Positions 11,265-23,572 of a stretch of 64,000 nucleotides of DNA are shown piece by piece; within the stretch, counting starts at the first letter, position 1, and each line of letters begins with the position of its first letter. The DNA lies in assembly GCA_022393335.1 (NCBI GenBank), contig JAJEKB010021807.1:49021-113020 (forward strand), in the 5' to 3' direction. This DNA is from Macrotrachela quadricornifera (taxonomy: Eukaryota > Rotifera > Eurotatoria > Philodinida > Philodinidae). A program made the position numbers and the translations under genes. The notes below the pieces were generated by a model. The model saw only the letters and a list, made by a program, of their open reading frames with translations, searched no databases and was not told the DNA's origin.

Positions 11265-12093
11265 CAGAGCTGCCGGCCTGGCCTGGTACCTGCCAGGCGC
11301 CTGATGGCCTGCCAGGCCAGGCCTCCTGTTTAGGCTGAATTTTGAAAATTTGGCCTGGCCTGATCCAGGCAGCCAATATATCCCACCTGGTCCCAGACCA
11401 GGCCAGACCAAAATTCTTGGCCTGGTTGAGAAACGATTTTAATTTTTTTCGTGAGTTATGAAAAAATTTCAATAATTTGGATCTTTCTTTTATGAAAAAT
11501 ATTCGCGAAGATTGCCTCTTTATTTTAACTTTCCTATTTGTACTTTTTTCAAGCGTTTGACAAGGCTTCACTTGATTCCAAATGTCCCCAGAGTGCATGA
11601 TCGGCTTACATAAGAAAGTTAAAAAGATCATGAGCATGTGCGCCAAAATAGTATCGAAACTTTTTGCGATAGGTCGCAATGTTTTTTCCTCGACTAATGC
11701 TTTGTGTGAAAGAAAATCTTCGGTTTCAATAGTAATCTTACATAAAAGTTTTCTTATTATCCACAGGTCAACAAAGGTTTCAAGATCTGTTCCCAGTGCT
11801 CGACTAGTATTACTATTTTGTGTAAATACTTGCCTTCTATTATCGTCATGAAAATGTTAAATGACGAGAAATGAAACTGTGCACCAATCCTAATTTAAAG
11901 AATTCAATCAATTTGAAAAACTACAAATATCAGTTGGCCTGAGCAGGTGCCTGATGGCCTGCCAGGTCAGGCCAGTTCGAGCTATGAAAACAAACAGTCC
12001 ATCTCGGTCTGACCCCCCAGGCAGGGTGAGGCTATACTAGGTCAGGCCACAGGCCAGGTCAGGCTGGAAAAAAGTGGCCTGTCGGCAGCTCTG
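11265..12093. mobile_element. Non-autonomous hAT element, perfect 8-bp TSD
   Basis: An 829-bp element with inverted ends CAGAGCTGCCGGCC and GGCCTGTCGGCAGCTCTG. It is flanked by perfect 8-bp direct repeats GTATGTAA at 11257-11264 and 12094-12101. Both ends are built from many GGCCTG/CAGGCC units (11270-11425 and 11935-12090), which look like subterminal transposase-binding repeats and make the ends far more GC-rich than the surroundings. The middle has broken frames, and I could not recognise a transposase. Confidence 0.9.
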
Positions 12094-12193
12094 GTATGTA
12101 ATTCACTTTTATTTCTACGAATAAACTTCTTATAATATCATTTATCATCAGTTTGTTCCTTTTAATAGTTATCTTGCGTCATCTCCATTCGAA

Positions 12194-14463
12194 TCAATGA
12201 TTATAATTGTTGTTTTCGTTGTTATTGACTGAATTTTGTTGCATTTGAATGATACTTTGAATATGTTTTTCTAAAGAGATTATTTTATGATGTTCAGGAG
12301 GAAGAATATTGCTGAAAATTTCCAGTGCTCTTTCATAACTTTTTCGTGCTTCATCTAATAATCCTAAACCGAATTGAAATGCAGCCAAATTATGAATTAG
12401 TGCACCCAATACAGGAGGCTTGCTCGATTGACTTTTCTCTAATAGAATAAGTGCACGTTTTCCTAATTCTAAAGCAGCAACATCATCATTACTATCATGA
12501 TAAATACTGGCTAATGTTGCTAAACTCGTCGCTACATTTGTTTCATCGATAGGTCGAATAGATTGATGAATGTCTAGAGCTCGTTGAGCAGCTTCATGTG
12601 CCTTTCCTAGTTCATGTCGAGCCCAATGAGCATTAGTAATACCACGAAGATTAGTAGCAATCAATAATTCGTCATGTGGCTGAGCAGCTTCACGTATTTG
12701 AAGTGCGCGTTTATGAGAAGATAGAGCTAAATCATATTCATGACGATTGTGATGAATAATTCCAAGACGAGTCAATGTTTCAGATATATCTTCACCTGTC
12801 TATCAAAACAAAAAAAACAGAAGAAATTAAATAGAATTAGTTTCAATTTCTACTTGTTCCTGCATATTCAATGCTTGCATGTGATATTTTAAGGCAGAAT
12901 CATTGTCTTCTTTTTTTTCTGCATAAATTTGACCAATTTGATTTAATATATGTGGTGTAATAGGTTGTATACGATGATATGCAGCTAATGCAAGATCGAT
13001 CTTATTTTGAGCAAGATGTTCTTTGGCTTCAAGTTCATCTTTGGATATTGTTGGAGTACTAAAATAGAAATATATTTATCGATAAGATTTATTTCATTGT
13101 ATTGGAAAAGCCGGTTACCTAGCTTTGACAGGAGAAGGAGGACGAGAAGGAGGTTTGGGCACAAACAAAAGTTCATCGAGAAGGCTTTGTAGGTCTTCAG
13201 TCTTATGATTTCTTCTATAATCTTTTGCTATTTGTCTTCCTTCGTCAACAGCTGTTTTCATTTTCACTACGGAAATTTGTCCACGATTAATACACAAAAT
13301 TCTAAAACAGGTACAAATATCGAATATAATTTGTACTGGTCCACCATCTATCGATAATTCAACAAATGGAACCGATGGTTCACAATCAAGTTTAAATAGA
13401 ACTGGTAATAGATCAGAACGTCGTGATGGTGATGAAGCCAATGTTAATGCTGCACTTCTTGATTTTGTACCGATAAAAAATCCACTAATACAGAATAATT
13501 TACCTGAATAGTGTTCTATTCTCTCAACAAGTTCCGATGTTAGTTTCATTCCTCGATAGAGTTGCGTCATCCCAGTACGTTTCGACTGTTGTTTGAAGAT
13601 ACGTGATGCATCATTAAGCAAAAACTGATAATAATCGAGTTGTTCATTATTATGTGAACGAAGTGCATGATTGAGAGAACGTGCAGGAAATGGAGAACGA
13701 AAACACCAACGAACAGCATCTGTTGATCGATAGGTTTGATAGAAATTATCGATCAGTTTGAGAGCTTTTGGATTGCCACGATAATAGTTTCGAATCATAT
13801 CAACTAGTTTGTCTTTATTCGAAACAACTTTTGCCTTCATTTTCTAAATGGAAAGAAAATTATTTGAAAGTCTTCTGTAATTAAGACTTAATATATTTTT
13901 ACCTCTTCTTTCCATAATTGTGACCAATAAAACGTTTTCTCATCTTCAAATGCGAATAGTTCAAGTTTGATTAATTCAAAGCAGGTAACTGTATCATTGA
14001 GAAGCATAAAAAGTTCTTCATGTTGATTAAAAACAGCAATCAATTTGGAAAAATCATTTTTGTTCACTTCACTTTTAGAATTCAAAATGAAAATAGCTTC
14101 AACATTTCTACAATCTTGCACTACAGTGAGGAGATCTCGGTCTTGTGATGAAGAGATGAAAAATATTGAATCTTTCGATGATTGAATCCAATCGAGACAT
14201 CGAGAAGAATCTGTAAATATTTGAATATAATCATTGATTGCTCGAAGTGAACCAAATAGAATAGGAATTGATTGAAATGGTAAATCAAGACAAACGAAAG
14301 TAATAGCTTCTAAATTAAGACGCGTCTCTCTATCGATCGTCGTATTGAATTTAGTTGGAATAATTGATTCATCGAATGATATAGTCGATGAAGAAGTCAA
14401 TTGCGATGTTGGATATTCATTCGCAGTCAAATTATTTTGTTTACTCGGTTTTTTCTCACTCAT
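12194..14463 (-). CDS. ART-like domain fused to TPRs, four exons
   Basis: Predicted 698 residues. Exons: 14463-13903, 13843-13119, 13058-12854 and 12799-12194; the GT-AG introns are 59, 60 and 53 bp and all junctions keep frame. Residues 1-187 are a leader region without a domain I recognise. About 190-375 resembles the arginine ADP-ribosyltransferase fold of bdelloid ART proteins: LYRGMK (Arg 284) is kept, but the STS position reads IGT (about 312-314) and the E-x-E loop reads VQIIFD (357-362). Both active-site motifs are therefore lost and the domain is probably inactive. Residues 430-690 are kinesin-light-chain-type TPRs with repeated DLALSSHKRAL-like helices, suggesting a scaffold or binding role. 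The tail is Asn-rich. The start is the first ATG, after which the frame is open. Confidence 0.8.
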
Positions 14464-16894
14464 TATTCAACGAACAACTTGATTGATTGCAACAATCTAT
14501 GTACTTTTTTTTTCTTTGTATGAGAACAATCAACACAATATTCGATGTTGTGCACACTAATCCCATTTTTTATGAAAAAAAACAAACTATGTTCATGTTA
14601 CTCTTCTATTCTTTTATTAAAAATTTTTCATTTACAATTATTTTTTGCAAAATTTCATTCACGAAATGGATAGAGTATATAATAGAAAATTAAAAGAGAT
14701 AAACCGATGCATAACCAGAAAAATGCAGATCGTCTATTTAGTCGAAGTTTACGATTTTGCTTCATTACTGCTGTCGTCCAAGTCAGACGGAAAATATTTA
14801 AACTCAGTAAAGCATTGTTTCCAGTGATGGGATCGATTCGGTTCGGTTTGAGACATCTATTACTGTTAGATCATAAAGATGAACAAAATCAACTCCTAAT
14901 ATAATTAAAAAATGTTCTCCATGTATACTTTTCCAAGTATTTTGGTTTGTTCATTCTAAAATAAATCTTTCAAGACATTTTTAATTGACAGTCTAAATCA
15001 GTTGATTAATCGTAACACGATCAATAACATTATATTAATCTATTAACTGAAAGTATTTATTGAAAAGCATATTTAACTAGAGTAGCATAGCACACTAAAG
15101 AAATTAAAAAGAAAATATCTTATATACATCATTCGATGATATTAATCGTTTATTTACAATCAAAAGCATTAGAGGAAAAGATTTTTTTTTGAATAAAATG
15201 ACATCTTTTTACGGTATATTGAAATAGATGCTTTGATTTTTTTAGGATTATACCAATACTAGTTCTATGATCAAGAGAATTACTCTCTTCTGCTTTCAAG
15301 ACGTTTAAAAAATAGTTTTGAAATCTGACTTTGTTTGAAACATAAAAAATTCGACAATTGACTTCTTCTCAACCGCACCGACCAAGAATGACAAACAGTA
15401 TAACAATTTCTCGTATAGATGTTGCTGAAAGTTTAATTGCGATAACATAACCTTAAATTTTTGTACATGTTCATGTATGGTGCAGGGTACAAGAGACATC
15501 TCGAAGTAAATGGAGTTAATTTGGAAAGGCACAAAAAAGGAAAAATCTCGTTTTTCCTAGACTACAGTTATTCGAATGTTGTCTTAAATGAGCATGAATC
15601 TATGTAAATCGACAAGTCTTTAAAAAATACAATTATACAGTCCAACGATTGACGAAATGTTAATTGTTTAAGTTCTCGTAAATCAGAAAATTTGGTTTGA
15701 AAAAAGAAACAAATTTTCAAGGCAAGAAGTTCAGTACAAATTAGATTTTATTTATTTTTAAATATCGTTAATATAGTTAATAATTGCCTATGTACCGAAG
15801 AAATTGGAGTAGATTGTGGGTACTAGAATAATTGTTGATATATAACTAGATTGACGATGAGTTTTGGAAGAAATTCAATTTAGAAGAGAAATTGACTTAC
15901 TAGAAGATTTATATGAAGGCCATAATTGATATAGAAGGTCTTGTAACCATGTCGAGTATGAATATCACGGTAAAATCTATCCCAACAGCTACATGTACAT
16001 GTAATAATGAGAGTTGTAATTGAAGTGCTTCAGAAATAACTGAGAATGGATTGAAGTATAAAGATTGATATAATCTTGGTCATTGATTGAAATGGAGACG
16101 ATTGCATGTTATTATACAATGTAATACGTACTAACCTTATAATGTTTGTTTGTAAAAAGAAAAAAGTAATGCAAAAAACGAAAATATTTTGACTTTGTGT
16201 ATAGATGAATGTGAACCGATATATTAATCGTCCGTTTATGGTTGATTCATCGTTGAAATAAAAGCGACGTATATCTATTGAAGATCAAATTCTTATTTTT
16301 CTCTATTTGAATCCAAAACACCTAACTATATCTCAATAAATGTTTATTGTCAATGATATATGCGAATTTACATTTTTTCATTGAATTAAGAGAGGGTCCA
16401 TGACCCCATCAAAAAATCGAAGCACTCATCAAAATTTTTAGTTTTCATTTAATGTTCTCATCTTATTCAGCATTATCGAAAACCTCTAAATCAAAATTTT
16501 TAGCGAATTTGATTGAACCTGTGAAATGCTAGCTCAATTTTACTGTCAAGTACTGGCGTAATTATTTGAGAAATATTCTCAAAAATCATCCATACACAGT
16601 TAGGATTTTTTTGGTAACAAAAAATTAATGAAATTATTTGTGTAATACACCAAAAGATAGAGCATTGAATGCTGAACAAATAATTTGTATAGATTGAGCG
16701 ATTCACAATTATAAAACTTTAATATTTCCATAACCGGTAAATGCATCTTTAACATAAGTTTGTTTAAACGCATATCTTTCTAAGAATCGGATGGTGGAAT
16801 ACTGATCCTAATTATATTTTTATTCAATATTTTCATGTTGGACAAACAAGTACGAAGATTTTCAAGATAAAGTTTTTCTTGAGGATCATGATAT
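14464..16894. other. 2.4-kb intergenic, no gene seen
   Basis: AT-rich. Frames up to 78 codons on both strands overlap each other and show no domain or splice continuity. Confidence 0.4.
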
Positions 16895-18557
16895 CTACTG
16901 ACGAGGGATGCTCCCGACGTGTTCAACGAGTTTCGAGTCCATCTTCTGGCCATAGATAGACCTCGATGAGGTATGAAAAACCTCAAAAGGATTTCGGTCC
17001 TAAAGGCTTTCTTCATTAGCTATTGGATTTTCAACATACAGTATAAAACAGTCATTGATTTTTTAAGAATAGAGAAACATCAAAAATTGAAACTTTTTCT
17101 GTTTTATACGTTACTTGTTCGATCTGATTTTAATTTACAGCTAGTTTAAAAGATATTTTTACCGATCTTATTCTTTATTCATGTGACCAAAGAGTAGATG
17201 AAATTTTCGTTTGATTTCTAATACTATTTCAAACCATAATCATATTTCTAAAGAAAATCAGTGAAAATAATGGTTTAAGAGCAAGTGAGTAAAACACAGT
17301 GGTTTCTGGCACCAGCTGCAGGAGATGAAAGGTGCGACGTCACAGACCGAGACAACACACACTAGATCATCAAACGAGAAACAAACTTCGGCCACTGTTT
17401 TAAATGGTCGTGGATCGGCGTCTGTAGAACCACCGGCGTTCCAAGCGTATTGAATCATTCGATAAAAAGCTTCGGAAGGTAGTTGATTGTGAGTCAGAGA
17501 TACAAGACAAATGATATTATTACGCTCGCTCATGTTAATGTCAACCTCATCAAGCATCACACGATCAAACATTCGACACGGAATTACTTTCATTTATCGA
17601 TTAAAAAACACGTCCAATGGTTGTATTCAGCTTGCCGTTTCTTTCGGTATCTCAACTCTTGTGCATCCTGGAATACTATTATATAGTCCTTTACCATCCG
17701 TCTGCCCCCCCCCAGCAATCTGAGATGAGTAGAAACTTTTTTCGTTGCCCGAGTGACGGAATTAGCACACGATCATGCCAATATTCAACTAAGGATGTCA
17801 TGAGCTTTCCGGAACTACTACAAGTGACTATTACATTCGAGGCCTTAAAAAGATGCGATCGAATGTTCTCACTCATATGTCCTTTGGGTTCTTTCAAGCA
17901 CAAGTAGATTAGTGAGAGAAGATGGCCATCAAGAGTAATAGTAGACTGTACTGTGTAGCTATGAGTGGTAGCGTTTGTAGAGCGAACAGTGACAAAAGTT
18001 AACTTCTCTCCCTTCTAACTCAATGTCCGCGTCGAGTGGAATGAAAATCTTCACGATATTTGATGCATTAATCATTTCGAAATAAAAGATGATAAGACTA
18101 GAATCAATTAGTTTTGCGTGCCGCACTAATATACCGTAAATGATAAAATGAAAAGAATCTTAATATACTACAAGACATGTAGCAGTATGAAGGTAAAAAA
18201 GAATATGAATATATACCATTTATTATCAGAATGAAATGGCATACTGATAGAAAAAGAGAAAAGCAAGAACACTGTTAATGTATTACTCCCCATCCAGCTA
18301 TTAAAGATTATTATGGTTTGAAATAGTATTAGAAATCAAACGAAAATTTCATCTACTCTTTGGTCACATGAATAAAGAATAAGATCGGTAAAAATATCGT
18401 TTAAACTAGCTGTAAATTAAAATCAGATCGAACAAGTAACATATAAAACAGAAAAAGTTTCAAATTTTGATGCTTTTCATACCTCATCGAGGTCTATCTA
18501 TGGCCAAAAGATGGAGTCGAAACTCCTTAAACACCTCGGGAGCATCCCTCGTAAGTA
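16895..18557 (-). mobile_element. DNA transposon remnant with ~300-bp inverted ends
   Basis: The left arm (about 16895-17255) and right arm (about 18305-18557) are inverted copies sharing ACGAGGGATGCTCCCGA at the outer edge, CCTCGATGAGGTATGA, and a long block around CACATGAATAAAGAATAAGATCGG. Between them lies a broken DDE-type transposase on the minus strand. The whole is about 1.66 kb. No clear target duplication. Confidence 0.75.
17258..18040 (-). pseudogene. DDE-superfamily transposase, 5'-truncated
   Basis: Minus-strand sense begins near 18040 with a segment containing RSTNATTHSYT and TITLDGHLL. It continues through 17903-17691 (TCSSSGKL, then LLISDCWGG) and then IQPLDVFFN near 17600, before a 111-codon block at 17593-17258. 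These motifs match the DDE_1-type transposases common in bdelloids, with candidate catalytic aspartates in LISD and QPLD. Three stops interrupt the frame (one after SDCWGGADGW, one just before IQPLD, one just before 17593) and the N-terminal part is missing. The C-terminal block ends with C-x2-C-x4-C-x2-H (CSWCQKPLCFTH), a small zinc-binding-like motif. Confidence 0.65.
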
Positions 18558-18944
18558 GTATGTTGAAAATAATCCTTCTATTTAACAGAAGATACATTTA
18601 CACTTAACCGTTTGTATTTATAAATAGTTGAGCGTGAAGACGTCGGAATGAAAAGACAGATAATTTAATTATTTTCACTTTCGCGATCATCCTCAGGTTT
18701 TTCTAAACAGTCATACAACTTTTTTCAAAATTTATCATGCCTTTTTCTCTGATCTGATCTAGTTGACATTTTGATCATAGAAAACTATATTATTTGAATA
18801 ATTTCAAATATGAAAATTTTATTAGATTAGAATATAATTTGTGAAGCAACATGAAGCAAATAGGTATATAAACATATAGAATAAGAAAGGCAGATAAATC
18901 ATTGTCATTAATAGTTAATCCTCATCGTCAAAAGGGCATAGATC
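18558..18944. other. Intergenic, no gene seen
   Basis: AT-rich spacer between the DDE transposon and the 3' end of the NHL gene. Confidence 0.4.
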
Positions 18945-20100
18945 TTAAAGCAAAGTGAAACGTTGTACACGGTGATTGTATGTATCACTGACAAAAAGAT
19001 ATGTCTCATTATCATCTATTGTAATCCCAGCTGGTGTAGTGAGACTATCAGGTGCAATACCGGATATTCCATTGGGACTACCAGCTATTGTAACACCCTG
19101 CGTATCACCTTCAATCCATTTTTGAATCCGATGATTTAATGAATCGGCGATGTAGATATCGTTTGTCTTCTTTGATATATAAACTGATCGTGGTCCATTT
19201 AATTGATGTTGTCCAATGCCCGCTCCATTTCCCCCAGCCACTGTTATTCCAGATGTTATTGGTGAACTACCATTCTTTGCCAATTTCCATTTTTGAATTC
19301 GATTATTATAATAGTCAGCAACGTAAATATATGAAAAATTGACATCAAAATCAAACTGTCGTGGTGCACTAAGTAATTCAGGTGTTGAACCAGATGTTCC
19401 ATTACCAGCAATGAGTATTGGATTAGTTCTATTTGGTGACCATCGCCTAATTCTATATTCTACATATTCTGATACATAAATATTGAGTTGAGAATCCAAT
19501 TGAACTAATGCAGGATATCCAATAATAGAATCATTATTACCCAATATAGTAATACCTGAAGTAGAATTTTTTAACCATAGTTGTATACGACGATTGTTAT
19601 TATCAGCAACAAATACATTTCTAGTCGTTCTATCGATATAAAATCCAAGTGAAATGTTGAATTGTGTTGGACCCGAACCAGATGTTCCATCTCCAGCTAC
19701 AGTAATACCTACAAGTGAATTAACCGGAAAATATTGTATTCGATTATTATTTGAATCGGCTACGTATAGATCATTATTTGACATTACTGTAATAGAATTT
19801 GGACGATTTAATCCCATAGCATTATTACCAGCTGTTCCTTTACCGTAGCCAGCAACTGTTACAGCACGTAATATTGATGCAGCTGAAATATATCAATAAA
19901 TGAATCACGATTTTAAGAAGAAAAAAACTTCACTTACGTCCACATTTTTGGAATTGGAGGCATGATATATTCATATCACTTCGACATGAATTATTTCCAT
20001 AACATTGACCACCCGTAAATCGTTTTAGTTGACATAGAGAATTCTCAAAATTTGATTGAAAATCACATTGGCAAGTGTTATTAATACATTGAAGCCAACT
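18945..20100 (-). CDS. NHL-repeat protein, 5' end missing
   Basis: Exon 19938 to about 20100 encodes a cysteine-rich, EGF-like stretch (SWLQCINNTCQCDF and a following C-x6-C pair). A 55-bp GT-AG intron (19937-19883) joins it to exon 19882-18945, which encodes a beta-propeller built from NHL repeats: about six units with the cores YVADSNNNRIQ, FVADNNNRRIQ, YVADYYNNRIQ, YIADSLNHRIQ and FVSDTYNHRVQ, spaced by ITVAG-type strands. Such secreted or surface NHL proteins bind ligands or matrix; a specific role cannot be read. Upstream, the coding sequence stops at a transposon end near 20101, so the start codon, signal peptide and any further upstream exons are absent. The apparent upstream Met lies in transposon sequence. 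Confidence 0.75.
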
Positions 20101-21517
20101 AGGCGCGTAACCAGATGGGGGCTGGAGGGGGCTCAGTTCCACCTACGAAGGCTGGAGCCCCCCCTACAAAAAATTTTGCTCCCTACACATAAAAGCATTA
20201 ATCTCTGGCTTTGTTACCTTTAACAGTGCTCATTTGAAGAATGGCTGCAGATGTTGATTTCTCCATCTGAATTACCGTTATCTACGCCATATATTCATCT
20301 AATTAGTTGATCGAAATGAACCGTGTGATACAGAAAGATGAAAGCTGTCACTTGAGATAAGTTATAATTGGTATTCTTAATCTACAAGAATCAAATGTTT
20401 TGGCCTCATCGAAAACTCAACATATTCTTTCTATCGAAAATAATGCTAGATTTACATTTGGCTTTTCAGTTTTTTTCAAAAATTTTTTCATCGAAACTGT
20501 GTTTTAATGTGTTCCTATATGTATATTCTTTTTAAGTTTTTTGAATTTTATGTGATCATCTAAAAGTATCTCTTAAAGCGCCTTGAAATGACAGTCTGAT
20601 CAACTTTGAATCCTTTGTACATAACAAAGATATTTTTATTTCCTAAATATGTACAATAAAAATGCTTTGTCAAAATTAATAAAATGGCAACAGTTTTTCG
20701 TGACATCTTATGAATTTGAATTATTTTTCGCGTGATAGCTCTGTTATGTCCATATGATATTATACGTTTCAGTAAACTTAGAATATAGATGATATAGTAT
20801 ACAGAATATCACAATAGAGAGAGTCAAAACTTTTGAATCATTTTCTAGTTCATTCACAATGCAACAAATGAAGAATGTGGAAGATATTTTTCAGAAAAAT
20901 TTTTTAAAGCTCATTCGCCTTACTTTATGTAAGAAAAATTTGTCTCGTCAATCAATTACTTTGAGATACTTCTTTCTAACCAATAACCCTTTTTCTCTTC
21001 ACTTCGACTCAAATCTAGAATAAAGTTTCATTCTTTCATTTGTTTCCACCAATAAAGCTTTCTTTTACCCTTCGTAGTGATTTTCTTTTGTTCTAAATAA
21101 TTATTCAGAGTTTAGTCACCCGTGGCGCCTGTGAATGTAAGACAACAAACTTCGTTTTGCGCCTTTCGCTCGCAAAACTTAAGCTTTACCAATATGAATT
21201 TATATGATTTTTTAGCAAAAAGATTCTATTTTTTTACGAAAAGTTGCGTCTTCGAGAGCATTTTCTGGTGAAACAAACATCAAATGGTTTAACGCAATTT
21301 TTTTATCATCTACATCGAAAACTGCCGCGAAAAAGAATTTATATGGTACCTTTTTTCACAAGAAACTCATTCTGAAAATGAGAAACAGTTAATTTTCACG
21401 AAGGAGCGAAACAGTTCCACCATTATCTATCTTAGAGATTAAGTGTGCTGAGGAACGGGAGTCAGGGGGTAGGGGGGCTGAGCCCCCTCTACGCTATTTT
21501 TCTGGTTACGCCCCTAA
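20101..21517. mobile_element. Two facing transposon ends, GGGGCGTAACCAGA family
   Basis: The left end at 20101 reads AGGCGCGTAACCAGA and continues into GGGGGCTGGAGGGGGCTC. The right end reads GGGGGGCTGAGCCCCCTCTAC then TCTGGTTACGCCCCT, ending near 21517. They are inverted relative to each other, as for a 1.4-kb element, and each adjoins a truncated gene. The 8-bp flanks do not match (AAGCCAAC and ATCATTAG). About 20180-21430 has no gene. It is either one old element or the recombination product of two copies. Confidence 0.6.
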
Positions 21518-22553
21518 TCATTAGGATTATATTGTGCTTTGTCATATGGCTCTTAATGACATTGACGAAAATTTGCCGATGTTCTCGAGCAGATGCTTCT
21601 CGAATCAGAGCTAAGAAATTTTTGAAAAAAGCAGATATTGTCAATGAAGGCGAACGTTGGATAGGTGGATTATTCTCTTTTGCCATTGTTTTACTTTTCG
21701 CGTTTACCTTTTGGTTTGCATCAGAATTTCTAAAACTTTATCCAATTGAAACGTCAGATTTATCATCTATTTCATGTGATAATAGTGTACGTAATGCCGT
21801 ATTTGATACTGGTTTGCAATTGCCACTGCCTAATCCCGATGGTAGTCGATGGACCATATTTGGCATGCTCGATGCTCAACCATTTAGTATGACAGTGGAT
21901 TTATTAAATACAGCAGCCGATTGTTCGAGTATTACTATTCAACAAAATCGAGCTGGAGTGAATTATCTACGTTTGTCATACAATTGAATATCACTGGACC
22001 CTACTTTGTTGGTGGAATGCGTGTATGCTTAAAAGCTCCAGGGAGGATAGATGGTATTCATACATTACAAACAGTCAATATGTGTCAGTTATTTTTCACG
22101 CCCAATGGAACCTTATCACAAATGACTACATTACATATGGTCATGATTAAAGTGATCAATGTTACGAAACCATTGAGAATCGGTGATAATACACATTACA
22201 ATGGTCGATGGGCTCCAACTTTTGCTGAAAGTTCACTTTCTGATGAATTGATCTATGAACAAGATGGACATTATCTTCGATATGTCTCTCCACGTATTAC
22301 ATTAGGGATTATATTGAGTGAACACCCATTTTATCTTCAAAACAATCAACAACCAATCGTTCGTAAAGCAGAACTTACTTTTCATACATTACTTTTTTGC
22401 ACATTGATCATTGAACTATTTGCAATGAGTTTTCTTATATTCCGACTTATTATCACGCCACTTATTCGTACTATTCTTCGTTGTTGTCGTGGGGAAAAAC
22501 AAAAGAATAATACAAAAGACACACCAGAATCAACACCTACATCTACAAATTAG
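21518..22553 (+). pseudogene. Multi-pass membrane protein, truncated and frameshifted
   Basis: Reading begins at the transposon edge with a hydrophobic segment (LIIRIILCFVIWLLMTL), a basic loop, a second TM helix (about 21665-21730), a large extracellular domain with spaced cysteines, then a C-terminal TM helix (about 22380-22470) and a polar tail rich in Thr/Pro. The first frame ends at 21987. Coding sense continues in the next frame from about 21975 to 22553, so one base is missing near 21968. No start codon belongs to the native gene. I do not recognise the family. The frameshift could be a sequencing error, but the 5' truncation is independent of it. Confidence 0.6.
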
Positions 22554-22597
22554 AAATACTGCATCAAGAATCTTTTCAACTTGCTGCGTATATTGAC

Positions 22598-22904
22598 TAG
22601 AGACCTGGGGGTCCGTTCAGACCCGGATCAATTTCTAACTTTGACTTGATATCCAGTTTGTAATAATCTCCAGAACTCGATAATATTATTATTAATAAAA
22701 TGAACAAAAAAATGATTGTACACTGACTGTTCTTTTAGAGAGAACAATAACAGATCCAACAATCTTCTACCTTCATCTGTTTATATTATATAGAGAGTGA
22801 CAGATATTCGCGAAAAAAAAAAGAAGATCTGGTCTAGGTTCGGATCTAGAAATTTGGTCTATCCAGGGTTCAGAACCAAAATAACATGAGCTCGCAGGTC
22901 TCTG
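22598..22904. mobile_element. hAT-like MITE with degenerate TSD
   Basis: A 307-bp segment with ends TAGAGACCTG and CAGGTCTCTG as inverted repeats. The flanks ATATTGAC (22590-22597) and ATCTTAAC (22905-22912) match at 6 of 8 bases, consistent with an old 8-bp duplication. Interior rich in AGACC/GGTCT words. No coding capacity. Confidence 0.6.
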
Positions 22905-23249
22905 ATCTTAACACATTGACAAGCGACTGTTTCTTACGTGCTTTTTGTCAAATATATATATTGCCGAATAGAATATGGTCTTTCAATGTACAATATTTAA
23001 GCTAATCTAAACAAGATTTCATATACAGACGATTGACAATACAAGTTAGATTTTAAATATAATTGTATTAAAAGAAAATTGATATATTAACTATTGTAAG
23101 AAATTTTCGTATTTATTTTACTTTTGAAGAGAAAAGTAAAAATATTCGAAAGACTGAAGAGTTTATTTAATTCTTATTGAATTTAATAGAATAAATTGAA
23201 ATAAAATAATATATTATAGATTTGATCGAGTACATGCTCCATATCCAGC

Positions 23250-23481
23250 TCATTTAACCATACAATGACATCCGTCATTACATGGAATAGGATGTGTACC
23301 AACTCTGCAACTCCCATCACAATTGTCTTTAGATGAATTAATAATATTACTTTAAAAAAATAAAAATCAATCTATTTATGAGAATTTAAATATTCACTTA
23401 CTTTGGTATAGCCATTATCATACCAATTAAAGATATTATAAAGGAGAAAATGACAAAGTAGTTAAATACTTTTATGTTCAT
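23250..23481 (-). CDS. Small secreted cysteine-rich peptide, two exons
   Basis: A 59-residue peptide not visible as a single frame. Exon 1 is 23481-23402; a 52-bp intron (23401-23350, donor GTAAGTGAA, acceptor TTTAAAG) leads to exon 2, 23349-23250. The intron size equals that of neighbouring host genes and the frame joins cleanly. Residues 1-24 form a strong signal peptide ending in MIMA. The predicted mature part has five cysteines in the last 23 residues with spacing C-x3-C-x8-C-x3-C-x-C, plus one N-glycosylation-like Asn-Ser-Ser. It is therefore likely exported and disulfide-bonded. Family and function are unknown; antimicrobial, signalling or inhibitor roles are only possibilities. A TATATATAA box lies about 95 bp upstream. 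There are no in-frame lesions, but the gene is short and unsupported by homology. Confidence 0.6.
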
Positions 23482-23572
23482 AGTTTAATTATTATTTTCT
23501 CCATTTATTGCTAAAATGATATGAAGATATTTAAATATAAAAATTTGAAATTTTCTCGTCTATTTAACCACG

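Noticed and set aside
11151..11679. Minus-strand frames of 86 and 147 codons
   Set aside because: They run through the GGCCTG terminal array of the hAT element; composition (Pro/Gly/Trp-rich) is a by-product of the repeat.
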